Shown here piece after piece: positions 16,065 through 24,639 of a stretch of DNA of 64,000 nt. The stretch is from assembly GCF_018459925.1 (NCBI RefSeq), contig NZ_CP075371.1, positions 3,162,001-3,226,000 on the forward strand. The letters are read 5' to 3'. Position numbers and translations under genes: made by a program. This DNA is from Nocardioides aquaticus. GTDB lineage: Bacteria; Actinomycetota; Actinomycetes; Propionibacteriales; Nocardioidaceae. The notes beneath the pieces were generated by a model that searched no databases, was not told the origin of the DNA, and was given only the letters and a program-made list of their open reading frames with translations. The stretch's first letter is position 1. Each line of letters begins with the position of its first letter.

Positions 16065-18842
16065 TCAGGACTGGCCGGTGTCGCCGGGCAGGTCGGGCAT
16101 CCGTCGGGCGTAGAGGTCCGAGCGGGGCGTGGCCACGCGCTGGACGCGCGCCGTGGCGGTCAGCACCGAGAGGTGGTCGGCACCGACGACCACCAGGCCG
16201 AGCTCGAGGGAGGCCACCTCGGGGAAGTCCAGTTGCAGCTGGGAGACCTGGCCGATCAGCTGCTCGATCAGCGCCACGTCGACGGCCTCCGCGCCGCGGT
16301 AGCCGAACAGCATCGGGGAGCTCTTCACCTCCCGCACCATCGCCCGCGCGTCCCGCTCGCCCAGCGGCGGGATCCGGTAGGACAGGTCGGACAGCAGCTC
16401 GATGACGGGCCCGGCGATCCCGAACGAGACCACCGGCCCGAAGAGCGGGTCCTCGATGCTGCGGATCGAGACCGGCACGCCGGGCTGGGCGGTGCGCTGG
16501 ACCACGAAGTCCGGCTCGGCCACGGAGTTCACCGAGTGCGCCAGCGAGCCCCACGCGGTGGCCATCTCGTCGGCGTCGGCGATGTTGCGCCACACGTGGG
16601 CCAGGTCGGGCCGCTCGCGCAGCGGCTCCGCGGTCGCCTTCAGCACGACGTCGTGGCCGGCGGCCCAGCCGAGGTCCTGCGCGGCGTCGCGCGCCTCGTC
16701 GAGCGTGGCGACCCGGCGCACGGGCCACAGGTCGATGCCGTAGGCGGCGAGGAGCTCGCGCAGGGCGTCCTCGCCGAGGTTGACCCCGTCGGGGTCGGCC
16801 TGCAGCGCGCGCCGCACGACGGCCCGGGCGGCCGGCTCGTCGCTCTGCGCGGGGTCCGGCGGCGGCCCGTCGGGGGTGCGCAGCCAGACCGCGTAGTCCA
16901 CCACCCGCGCCAGGGCGCGTACCGCCGACTCGACCGCCGGGTAGGACGGCACCGACCCGCGACCGGCGGTGGAGCCGGCCACGTCGGGCACGCGGAGCAG
17001 CTCGGGCACGCCCTCGGCGCCCAGGAAGGTGGAGACCAGGGGCTTGTCGGACTGCTCGCCCACGGCGGCCAGCACGTTGGCCACGTCCTCGCCGGAGACG
17101 TTCAGCGGCGGGATGTAGACCGCCATCACCGCGTCGACCTCGGGGTCGTCGATGGCGGCGTCGATGGCGTCCTCGAAGTCCTCGGCCCCGGCGTCGGCGC
17201 CCAGCGCGACGGCCCGGGTGACCTCGAGCCCGACCGGTGCGGCCGCGTCGGCCGCGAGGAGGCCCAGGGCGTCGGAGTTGCCGACGATCGCGACCCGGCG
17301 GCCCCGCGGGAGCGGCTGGTGGGCCAGCAGCTGGGCGACGTCGAACATCTCCTCCAGGGTGTCGACCTGGATCACCCCGGCCTGCCGGAACATCGCGTCC
17401 ACGGCCTGCGGCGGGGCGCCGATCCGGCGCACCGTGTGGCCCATCGGGACGCCCTGGGTGCTCCGACCGGAGCGCACCGCCACGATCGGCTTGCGCAACG
17501 AGACCCGTCGCGCGATCCGGGAGAACTTGCGCGGGTTGCCGATGGACTCCAGGTAGAGCAGCACGACCTCGGTGGAGTCGTCCTCCTCCCAGTACTGCAG
17601 GAGGTCGTTGCCGGACACGTCGGCGCGGTTGCCGGCGCTGACGAAGGTCGACAGGCCGAGCCCGCGGTTCTGCACCTTCTCCAGGATCGCCGAGCCGAGC
17701 GCGCCGGACTGGCAGAAGAACCCGGCCCGCCCGCGCGGGGGCATCACCGAGGACAGCGAGGCGTTGACCGAGACGGCCGGGTCGGTGTTGATGATGCCCA
17801 GGCAGTTCGGGCCGATCAGCCGCAGGCCGTAGGACCGCGACAGCCCGACCAGGTGCCGCTGGCGCTGCCGGCCCTCCTCGCCGGTCTCGGCGAACCCCGA
17901 GGAGATCACCACCAGCCCGTGCACGCCCTTGGCCGCGCAGTCGAGGACCACGTCGGTCACGGCCTCGGCCGGGACCGCGACGATGGCCACGTCGACCTCG
18001 TCGGGGATGTCGCCGACGCTCTGGTAGGCCGGCAGCCCCGAGACGGCACCGGCGCTGGGGTTGACCACGTAGACCCGGCCGGTGAAGTCGCCGGTGACCA
18101 GGTTGCGCACCAGCTGCTGGCCGATGGTGTCCTGGCGGCGCGAGGCCCCGATCACCGCGACCGAGCGCGGGTTGAAGAACCGCTCGATCGAGGCGGCCTC
18201 CGCGCGCTGCTCGCGCCCGCGCATCACCCCGATCGCGGTGTCGGTGGCGTCGATCGGGAACTCCAGGGTCAGCACGCCGTCCTCGTAGCCGCTGGCCACC
18301 CGGTAGCCCGCGTCGCGGATGGTCTGGATCATCCGGTGGTTGTCGGGGAGCACCTCGGCGGTGAACCGCTCCAGCCCGCGCTCGCGGCCGGCGGCGGCGA
18401 GGTGCTCCAGCAGCAGCTGGGCGATGCCGCGGCCCTGGTGGCGGTCCTCGACCAGGAAGGCCACCTCGGCCTCGCCGTCGCCGAGGCCCTCGAAGCGTCC
18501 GACGGCGATCATCTGGCCCTGCAGCAGCATCACCAGCGCCACCCGGCTGACGTGGTCGACCTCGGTGAAGCGCCGCACGTCGCGCGCGCTCAGCGTCGGC
18601 ATCGGGCTGAAGAAGCGGTAGTACTTCGACCGGTCGGAGACGCGGGCGTAGAAGGAGACCAGGAGCTCGGCGTCCTCGGGCACGATCGGGCGCACGTGGG
18701 CGGTCCGGCCGTCGCGCAGCAGCACGTCGGCCTCCCAGTGCAGGGGGGCGGGGGTGGGGGCGGGGGCGGTCGTGTCGGTCGGGGCAGCGGTGGAGGGGGT
18801 CCGGTCCGACGCGGACTGCTCGGAACCGGGAGCGGTCGTCAC
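16065..18842 (-). CDS. GNAT acetyltransferase fused to NDP-forming acyl-CoA synthetase-like domains
   Basis: 925 residues. The N-terminal GNAT domain (about 35-205; VEDRHQGRGIAQLLLEHL is the acetyl-CoA pyrophosphate loop) is followed by a CoA-binding Rossmann domain (about 225-320, FNPRSVAVIGASRR), two succinyl-CoA-ligase-like flavodoxin domains (about 340-620; GPNCLGIINTDP, FCQSGALGSAIL) and a C-terminal ATP-grasp domain (about 690-905). This matches actinobacterial Pat-type protein lysine acetyltransferases, which modify acetyl-CoA synthetase and other metabolic enzymes. The N-terminus is a Pro/Thr/Ala-rich linker. A GTG start at 18842 is assumed; the gene is divergent from parC with 76 bases between the starts. 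Confidence 0.9.
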   Translation of the reverse strand: MTTAPGSEQSASDRTPSTAAPTDTTAPAPTPAPLHWEADVLLRDGRTAHVRPIVPEDAELLVSFYARVSDRSKYYRFFSPMPTLSARDVRRFTEVDHVSRVALVMLLQGQMIAVGRFEGLGDGEAEVAFLVEDRHQGRGIAQLLLEHLAAAGRERGLERFTAEVLPDNHRMIQTIRDAGYRVASGYEDGVLTLEFPIDATDTAIGVMRGREQRAEAASIERFFNPRSVAVIGASRRQDTIGQQLVRNLVTGDFTGRVYVVNPSAGAVSGLPAYQSVGDIPDEVDVAIVAVPAEAVTDVVLDCAAKGVHGLVVISSGFAETGEEGRQRQRHLVGLSRSYGLRLIGPNCLGIINTDPAVSVNASLSSVMPPRGRAGFFCQSGALGSAILEKVQNRGLGLSTFVSAGNRADVSGNDLLQYWEEDDSTEVVLLYLESIGNPRKFSRIARRVSLRKPIVAVRSGRSTQGVPMGHTVRRIGAPPQAVDAMFRQAGVIQVDTLEEMFDVAQLLAHQPLPRGRRVAIVGNSDALGLLAADAAAPVGLEVTRAVALGADAGAEDFEDAIDAAIDDPEVDAVMAVYIPPLNVSGEDVANVLAAVGEQSDKPLVSTFLGAEGVPELLRVPDVAGSTAGRGSVPSYPAVESAVRALARVVDYAVWLRTPDGPPPDPAQSDEPAARAVVRRALQADPDGVNLGEDALRELLAAYGIDLWPVRRVATLDEARDAAQDLGWAAGHDVVLKATAEPLRERPDLAHVWRNIADADEMATAWGSLAHSVNSVAEPDFVVQRTAQPGVPVSIRSIEDPLFGPVVSFGIAGPVIELLSDLSYRIPPLGERDARAMVREVKSSPMLFGYRGAEAVDVALIEQLIGQVSQLQLDFPEVASLELGLVVVGADHLSVLTATARVQRVATPRSDLYARRMPDLPGDTGQS

Positions 18843-18918
18843 ACGGGCAACCTACCGGGCGGGCGGGACGGCGTGCCCCCTCCTCGGCGCACGGGGCGGA
18901 AAGGGGATGATGCGCCCC

Positions 18919-21489
18919 ATGGCCCGGCGCACCCCCACCCCTCCCCCGCCCGACGAGGTCGAGGAGCACGTCCTCGACATCGACGTCGGTGAGGAGATGC
19001 GCACCTCGTTCCTGGAGTACGCCTACTCCGTCATCTACTCCCGGGCGCTGCCCGACGCCCGGGACGGCCTGAAGCCGGTGCAGCGCCGGATCCTCTACAC
19101 GATGCAGCAGATGAACCTGACCCCCGAGCGGGGCCACGTGAAGTGCGCCCGCGTGGTCGGCGAGGTGATGGGCCGGCTGCACCCGCACGGCGACACCGCG
19201 ATCTACGACGCCCTCGTGCGCACCGCCCAGCCGTGGTCGATGCGGCTGCCGATGGTCGACGGGCACGGCAACTTCGGCTCGCCGGACGACTCGCCGGCCG
19301 CCATGCGCTACACCGAGTGCCGGATGGATGCGCCCGCGGTGGCGATGACGGCCTCAATCGACGAGGACACCGTCGACTTCCGGCCCAACTACGACAGCCG
19401 CGAGCTCGAGCCGTCGGTGCTGCCGGCCGCCATCCCGAACCTCGTCGTCAACGGCACCACCGGCATCGCGGTCGGGATGGCCACCAACATGGCCCCCCAC
19501 AACCTGGTCGAGGTCGTCCAGGCGCTGCGCCACCTGATCACCCACCCAGCGGCCGGCACCGAGGACCTGATGCGGTTCGTGCCCGGGCCCGACCTGCCCA
19601 CCGGCGGCAAGATCGTCGGCCTGGCCGGGATCCGCGACGCCTACGAGACCGGGCGCGGGTCGTTCAAGATGCGCGCGACCGCCCGCGTGGAGCCGGTCGG
19701 GCGGCGCAAGGGCATCGTGGTGACCGAGCTGCCGTACGGCGTGGGCACCGAGAAGGTCGTCGAGCGGATCAAGACCCTGGTGCAGGGCAAGAAGCTGCAG
19801 GGCATCGCCGACATCAAGGACCTCACCGACCGCGAGCACGGCCTGCGGCTGGTGATCGAGGTCAAGAACGGCTTCGTGCCCGAGGCCGTGCTCGAGCAGC
19901 TCTACAAGTCGACGCCGCTGGAGGACTCCTTCGGCATCAACGCCGTGGCGCTGGTCGACGGCCAGCCGCGCACGCTGGGCCTCAAGCAGATGCTCGAGGT
20001 GTTCCTGGCCCACCGGTTCGAGGTCGTCCGCCGTCGCTCGCAGTTCCGCCGCGACCGCAAGGCCGACCGGCTGCACCTCGTCGACGGCCTCCTCGTGGCG
20101 CTGCTGGACATCGACGAGGTGATCGCGGTGATCCGCTCCAGCGACGACGCCGGCGCGGCCCGCGAGCGGCTGAGCACGGTCTTCGACCTGTCGCGGGCCC
20201 AGGCCGACTACATCCTGGAGATGCAGCTGCGCCGGCTGACCCGCTTCAGCCGGATCGAGCTGGAGAAGGAGCAGGAGCAGCTGCGCCGCGAGATCGAGGA
20301 GCTCGACGCGATCCTGGCCGACGACGCCCTGCTGCGCGGGGTGGTGTCGGCCGAGCTCGCCGACGTGGCGGCCACCTACGGCACCCCGCGTCGTACCGTG
20401 CTGCTCGAGTCGGCCGGGGCGCCGGCCGCCGCGGCCGCCGCCGGCGCGCTCGAGGTCGCCGACGAGCCGTGCCTGGCCCTGCTGTCCTCGGCCGGCCTGC
20501 TGGCCCGCACGGCCCCGCTGGACCCGGACGCCGCGGGCGGCGGGGTCTCCGGGGCCGCCGACGGCAGCGACGCCCGCCGGGCCCACGACGTCGTGGTCTC
20601 CTCGGTCCGCGCCACCACGCGCGGCGAGGTCGGGGTGCTCACCTCCGCCGGCCGCCTCCACCGGCTCGGGGTGCTGGACCTCCCGGCACTGCCCCCGTCG
20701 AACTCCCACCCCGACCTCCAGGGCGGGGTGCCGCTGACCGAGCTGCTCGTCCTCGAGCCCGGCGAGCGGGCCCTGGCCCTGTGCTCCCTGGCCGAGGACG
20801 GCCCCGGCCTGGCTCTCGGCACCCGCACCGGCACCGTCAAGCGGGTCAACCCCGAGGTGCTGAACCGCGACGCCTGGGAGGTGGTCCGCCTCGCCGACGG
20901 CGACGAGGTCGTCGGCGCGGTCGAGCTGACCACGGGCGCCGAGCAGCTGTGCTTCGTCTCCAGCGGCGCCCAGCTGCTGCACTTCGGCGCCGACGCGGTG
21001 CGCCCCCAGGGCCGTACGGGCGGCGGCGTCGCCGGGATCAAGCTCGGCGCCGGGGAGCGGGTGCTGTTCTTCGGTGTCACCGACCCCGCCGCACCGCACG
21101 GCCACGAGGTGCTGACCGTCTCGGGCGCCTCCACGGCGCTGCCGGGCACGGAGGTCGGGGCAGCCAAGCTGACCCCGTTCAGCGAGTACCCCGCCAAGGG
21201 CCGCGCCACCGGCGGGGTGCGCTGCCACCGCTTCCTGCGCGGCGAGGACACCCTGCTGCTGGCCTGGGTCGGCCCGGCCCCGGCGCGCGCCGCGGCCGCG
21301 AGCGGCGCACCCATCGAGCTGCCCGCCCCGACCGGTCGTCGCGACGGGTCCGGGGTGCCGCTGGCCCAGCCCGTGGCGGCCTGCGCCGGGGCCCTGGGCG
21401 CCTCCCCCGCGGCCCTCGGGGCCGGGACGGGCCCGCTGCCCGACGCGGGCTCCGAGGACGGTCCGGCGACCGACGGTGTGGGAGGCTGA
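18919..21489 (+). CDS. parC: DNA topoisomerase IV subunit A (ParC/GyrA family)
   Basis: 856 residues. The breakage-reunion domain includes [20 protein letters not shown], the QRR motif of [12 protein letters not shown] and the catalytic-Tyr region ([11 protein letters not shown]; Tyr in the AAMRYT motif). A coiled-coil tower and a six-blade C-terminal propeller follow (about residues 520-810), ending in an acidic low-complexity tail. No GyrA box is evident, and parE-like gene 27507-29642 is its probable partner, so topoisomerase IV rather than gyrase is favoured. Start: ATG 18919 is chosen because AAGGGG lies 12 bases upstream; ATG at 18907 or 18910 is possible but too close to that motif. 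Confidence 0.93.
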   Translation: MARRTPTPPPPDEVEEHVLDIDVGEEMRTSFLEYAYSVIYSRALPDARDGLKPVQRRILYTMQQMNLTPERGHVKCARVVGEVMGRLHPHGDTAIYDALVRTAQPWSMRLPMVDGHGNFGSPDDSPAAMRYTECRMDAPAVAMTASIDEDTVDFRPNYDSRELEPSVLPAAIPNLVVNGTTGIAVGMATNMAPHNLVEVVQALRHLITHPAAGTEDLMRFVPGPDLPTGGKIVGLAGIRDAYETGRGSFKMRATARVEPVGRRKGIVVTELPYGVGTEKVVERIKTLVQGKKLQGIADIKDLTDREHGLRLVIEVKNGFVPEAVLEQLYKSTPLEDSFGINAVALVDGQPRTLGLKQMLEVFLAHRFEVVRRRSQFRRDRKADRLHLVDGLLVALLDIDEVIAVIRSSDDAGAARERLSTVFDLSRAQADYILEMQLRRLTRFSRIELEKEQEQLRREIEELDAILADDALLRGVVSAELADVAATYGTPRRTVLLESAGAPAAAAAAGALEVADEPCLALLSSAGLLARTAPLDPDAAGGGVSGAADGSDARRAHDVVVSSVRATTRGEVGVLTSAGRLHRLGVLDLPALPPSNSHPDLQGGVPLTELLVLEPGERALALCSLAEDGPGLALGTRTGTVKRVNPEVLNRDAWEVVRLADGDEVVGAVELTTGAEQLCFVSSGAQLLHFGADAVRPQGRTGGGVAGIKLGAGERVLFFGVTDPAAPHGHEVLTVSGASTALPGTEVGAAKLTPFSEYPAKGRATGGVRCHRFLRGEDTLLLAWVGPAPARAAAASGAPIELPAPTGRRDGSGVPLAQPVAACAGALGASPAALGAGTGPLPDAGSEDGPATDGVGG

Positions 21490-21493
21490 GCGC

Positions 21494-22258
21494 ATGCTCC
21501 GCCGCGCCCTCCGACCGCGTCCGCGCGCGTCCTCCCTGCCCTCGGCCGCCCTCGCCGCCGCCCTGCTCGTCCCGGTCGGCCTGCTCGCCGGATGCTCCGG
21601 CGACCAGGGCGCCGGCTCGAACTCCGAGGCCGACGCCGACGACGACGGGGAGGCGACGCCCGAGGAGGTCCTGGCCCTGGCCAAGACCACGCTCGACGAC
21701 ACGTCGGGCGTCCAGCTGTCGCTGACCACCGACAACCTGCCCGACGGCACCACCGGGATCACCAGCGCCACCGGCGTCGCCACCGCGGCGCCCGCCTTCG
21801 AGGGCGAGATCGCGGTCAGCCTGGCCGGCAACTCCGTCGAGGTCCCCGTCGTCGCCGTCGGCGGCGAGGTCTTCGCCGAGCTGCCGCTCGTGCCCGGCTT
21901 CCAGACCATCGACCCCGGCGAGTACGGCGCCCCCGACCCGGCGGAGCTGATCGACCCCGAGCTGGGCGTCTCGACCCTGCTGACCGCGACCGAGGAGCCC
22001 ACCGAGGGCGAGACCGTCCGGGGCGGGGCCGACAACAGCGAGGTGCTGACCGAGTACTCCGGCACGGTCACCGACGACGTGATGACCAACGTCATCCCCT
22101 CGGCCGAGGGCGACTTCGACGTGGTCTACACGATCACCGAGGACGGCGAGCTGCGCTCAGCGGAGCTGACCGGGGTCTTCTACCCCTCGAGCGCCGAGAT
22201 GACCTACACCGTCGACCTGACCGACTACGGCACCGAGCAGGACATCACCGCACCGTGA
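21494..22258 (+). CDS. LppX/LprAFG-family lipoprotein (LprG-like)
   Basis: 254 residues with a lipoprotein signal peptide: positive N-terminus, hydrophobic core and lipobox LLAGC (lipidated Cys near residue 33). An acidic linker (SEADADDDGEATPEE) leads into an LppX_LprAFG fold that shuttles acylated lipids in its hydrophobic cavity. GGAGG eight bases before ATG 21494 supports this start. Its stop overlaps the GTG of the MFS gene. The same two-gene order exists in mycobacteria as lprG-p55, where the pair moves triacylglycerides and lipoglycans to the outer envelope. Function here is inferred from that operon. Confidence 0.88.
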   Translation: MLRRALRPRPRASSLPSAALAAALLVPVGLLAGCSGDQGAGSNSEADADDDGEATPEEVLALAKTTLDDTSGVQLSLTTDNLPDGTTGITSATGVATAAPAFEGEIAVSLAGNSVEVPVVAVGGEVFAELPLVPGFQTIDPGEYGAPDPAELIDPELGVSTLLTATEEPTEGETVRGGADNSEVLTEYSGTVTDDVMTNVIPSAEGDFDVVYTITEDGELRSAELTGVFYPSSAEMTYTVDLTDYGTEQDITAP

Positions 22259-24033
22259 GCGGTCCGGAGCGGGTCGCGACCCGCTCGCGGGTGCTGCTGG
22301 CCCTGGCCGCCGTCGCGGTGGCGTTCGCTGCCGCCGACACCTACGTCGTCGTGCTGGCCCTGCCCGACATGGTCGCCTCGGTCGGCATCTCGGCCGAGGA
22401 GCTCCAGCGGGCCGCCCCGATCATCTCCGGCTTCCTGCTCGGCTACGTCGCGATCCTGCCCCTGATCGGCCGGATCGCCGACCTGCGCGGACGCACCCCC
22501 GTGCTGGTGGGCTCGCTGGTGGTCTTCGCCCTCGGCTCGCTGGTCACCGCGCTGGCCTACGACATGCCCAGCATGGTGGTCGGCCGGTTCCTGCAGGGCC
22601 TCGGCGGCGGCGGCCTGGTCCCGGCCACCCTGGCGCTGGTCGCCGACCTCTACCCCGCCCACCGGCGCGGGGTGCCGCTCGGGATCGTCTCGGCGGTCCA
22701 GGAGGCCGGGTCCGTGCTCGGTCCCCTGCTCGGCGCGGTGGTGCTGGCCGTCGCCGACTGGCGCGCGATCTTCGTCCTCAACCTCGTGGTCGGCGTCGTC
22801 CTGGCGCTGGCCGTGCGTGCCCTGGCCCGGCGCGACCCGGCGGTCCGGGCCGGGCCGCCCGGACGACGGCGGCCCGACCTCGTCGGGCTGCTCCTGCTGC
22901 TCCTCGCCAGCGCGCTGGCGCTGCTGGTCGTGCTCCGGCCCTCGGCCCTGCTGCGCGACCTCACCTGGGGCCAGGTCTTCGTCGGGCTGGTGCCGGGCGG
23001 TCGCTGGCTGACGCCGGTGGGCCTGGCCGCGATGGTGGTCCTCGCACTGCTGGTGGCGTGGTGCCTGGTGGCGCGCCAGCCGCTGCTGGACCTGCGCGGG
23101 TGGTGGCGCACGGCCCGGGCCGCCGACCTGGTCGGCGCGACGTACCTCGCGGTCGCCCTCGGCGGGGTGATCCTCGCCTTCGCGACCGCGGACCCCGCGA
23201 TCGAGCTCTTCGCCGAGCAGGGCTGGTGGTACCTCCTCGGCTCCGCCCTGGCCACCGTGGCGCTGGTGGTGCACCTGCGGCGGGCCAGCGACCCGCTGGT
23301 ACCCCGGGGGGCGCTGCGGGCCCGCGCGGCCTGGGGCGCGGCGGTGGTCAGCCTCTTCGTCGGAGCAGCCCTGATCGCGGCGGTCGTGGACATCCCGCTG
23401 TTCGCGCGCACCACGACCTACCAGGACTCCCAGCTGATGGCCGCGCTGGTGCTGGTGCGGTTCTTGGTCGCGCTGCCCGTCGGCGCCGTCGTCGGGGGCT
23501 ACCTCGTGCGCCGCCTGCCGGCCGGCGTGATCACCGCCGCCGGGATGCTGCTCGCGGCAGCCGCCTTCGCGGTGATGAGCACCTGGGGCGTGGACAGCCT
23601 CGAGAGCCTCTCCTCCGACGTGGTCCTGGTGGCCTGCGGGTTCGGGTTCGGGCTGGCCCTGGCCCCGGTCAACGCCGCCGTCCTGGCCAGCACCGACGCC
23701 GCGGTGCACGGCCTGGCCAGCGCCGTGGTCGTCGTCGCGCGGATGGTCGGCATGCTGGTCGGCATCTCGGCGCTGACGGCGATCGGGCTGCGTCGCTACT
23801 ACGCCGCGCTGGAGGACGACCCCATGCCCGCCGCGGTCGACGTCTGCGACGGGCGCACCCGCTGCCAGGCCTACACCGACCTGCTGGCCGCGGCCAGCAT
23901 CCCGCAGGAGCAGGCCGTCTTCGCCGGGGCCGCGGTCTGCGCCGTCGTCGCGGCGGTGCTGGCCCTGTGGCTCTTCCACGGTGCGCGCACCCGCGAGGTC
24001 GACCCCCGCGATGTGGTCCTCACCTCAGGCTGA
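22255..24033 (+). CDS. MFS transporter, P55-like
   Basis: 592 residues with about 14 transmembrane helices. Helix 1 motif AADTYVVVLALPDM (the D1-type Asp typical of DHA2/P55 transporters), motif A GRIADLRGRTPVLVG between helices 2 and 3, and motif C-like AVQEAGSVLGPLLGAVV. An unusual periplasmic loop after the last helices contains DVCDGRTRCQAYTD with two Cys that could form a disulfide, as in the P55 family. The start overlaps the lipoprotein stop (GTGA). With the LprG-like partner it probably exports lipids or drugs. Confidence 0.9.
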   Translation: MSGPERVATRSRVLLALAAVAVAFAAADTYVVVLALPDMVASVGISAEELQRAAPIISGFLLGYVAILPLIGRIADLRGRTPVLVGSLVVFALGSLVTALAYDMPSMVVGRFLQGLGGGGLVPATLALVADLYPAHRRGVPLGIVSAVQEAGSVLGPLLGAVVLAVADWRAIFVLNLVVGVVLALAVRALARRDPAVRAGPPGRRRPDLVGLLLLLLASALALLVVLRPSALLRDLTWGQVFVGLVPGGRWLTPVGLAAMVVLALLVAWCLVARQPLLDLRGWWRTARAADLVGATYLAVALGGVILAFATADPAIELFAEQGWWYLLGSALATVALVVHLRRASDPLVPRGALRARAAWGAAVVSLFVGAALIAAVVDIPLFARTTTYQDSQLMAALVLVRFLVALPVGAVVGGYLVRRLPAGVITAAGMLLAAAAFAVMSTWGVDSLESLSSDVVLVACGFGFGLALAPVNAAVLASTDAAVHGLASAVVVVARMVGMLVGISALTAIGLRRYYAALEDDPMPAAVDVCDGRTRCQAYTDLLAAASIPQEQAVFAGAAVCAVVAAVLALWLFHGARTREVDPRDVVLTSG

Positions 24034-24056
24034 CGACGCCACCCGCCCATCGGGGA

Positions 24057-24062
24057 TAGGTT
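24057..24062 (+). promoter_or_regulatory. -10 hexamer, leaderless promoter (carbonic anhydrase)
   Basis: TAGGTT ends seven bases before the GTG at 24070; no Shine-Dalgarno. Confidence 0.5.
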
Positions 24063-24069
24063 GCGGCCC

Positions 24070-24564
24070 GTGGACTCCTTCGACGACCTGATCGCCGCCA
24101 ACGAGGCGTACGCCGCCGCCCACGACGTCTCCGGGTTCGACGGTGTCGCCCGCGCCGGCGTGGCCATCGTGACCTGCATGGACTCCCGCATCCAGCCGCT
24201 GGAGATGGTCGGTCTCGGCCTCGGCGACGCCAAGATCTTCCGCAACCCGGGCGGCCGGGTCACCCCGCAGGCGCTCGAGGCGCTGGTGCTGGGCGTGCAC
24301 CTGCTGAACGTCTCGCGCGTCCTCGTGGTCCCGCACACCCGCTGCGCGGTGGCCAGCAACACCGAGGCCGAGCTGCGCCGCCGCGTGGCCGAGTCGGCCG
24401 GGGGCGACGCCTCCTGGCAGCCGATCCACGTCGTGGCCGACCAGGACGAGGCGCTGGCCGAGGACGTCCGCAAGGTCCGCACCCACCCGCTGATCCCCGA
24501 CACCGTCCAGGTCGGCGGGTTCGTCTACGACGTCGACACCGGCCTCCTGGACCAGCGCCTCTGA
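24070..24564 (+). CDS. beta-class carbonic anhydrase
   Basis: A 164-residue beta-carbonic anhydrase. The zinc ligand Cys36 with the catalytic dyad is in VTCMDSR; the second zinc pair His and Cys is in VVPHTRCAVAS; NPGGRVTPQALEAL follows the family. It hydrates CO2 to bicarbonate. The GTG at 24070 is selected because of the TAGGTT hexamer seven bases upstream; an upstream TTG at 24061 would overlap that promoter. It ends convergently with the GH3 gene, separated by an intergenic repeat cluster. Confidence 0.92.
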   Translation: MDSFDDLIAANEAYAAAHDVSGFDGVARAGVAIVTCMDSRIQPLEMVGLGLGDAKIFRNPGGRVTPQALEALVLGVHLLNVSRVLVVPHTRCAVASNTEAELRRRVAESAGGDASWQPIHVVADQDEALAEDVRKVRTHPLIPDTVQVGGFVYDVDTGLLDQRL

Positions 24565-24631
24565 GCCGAGATGACGCTTCCGGACAGCCGAGATGACGCT
24601 CGCGGCGCCTCGAGGTGACGGTTCCGGACAG
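24565..24631. repeat. triplicated intergenic motif
   Basis: Three copies of a GAGRTGACGST core: GCCGAGATGACGCTTCCGGA starting at 24565, GCCGAGATGACGCT at 24587-24600, and a variant ending GGTGACGGTTCCGGACAG at 24614-24631. Copies 1 and 3 share TTCCGGACAG. They fill the space between two convergent genes. It resembles a dispersed extragenic repeat; its genomic copy number cannot be judged here. Confidence 0.55.
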
Positions 24632-24639
24632 GGTCCGGG

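Noticed and set aside
16065..18842. GNAT/acyl-CoA synthetase fusion as a novel enzyme
   Set aside because: The architecture matches known Pat-type acetyltransferases of actinobacteria.
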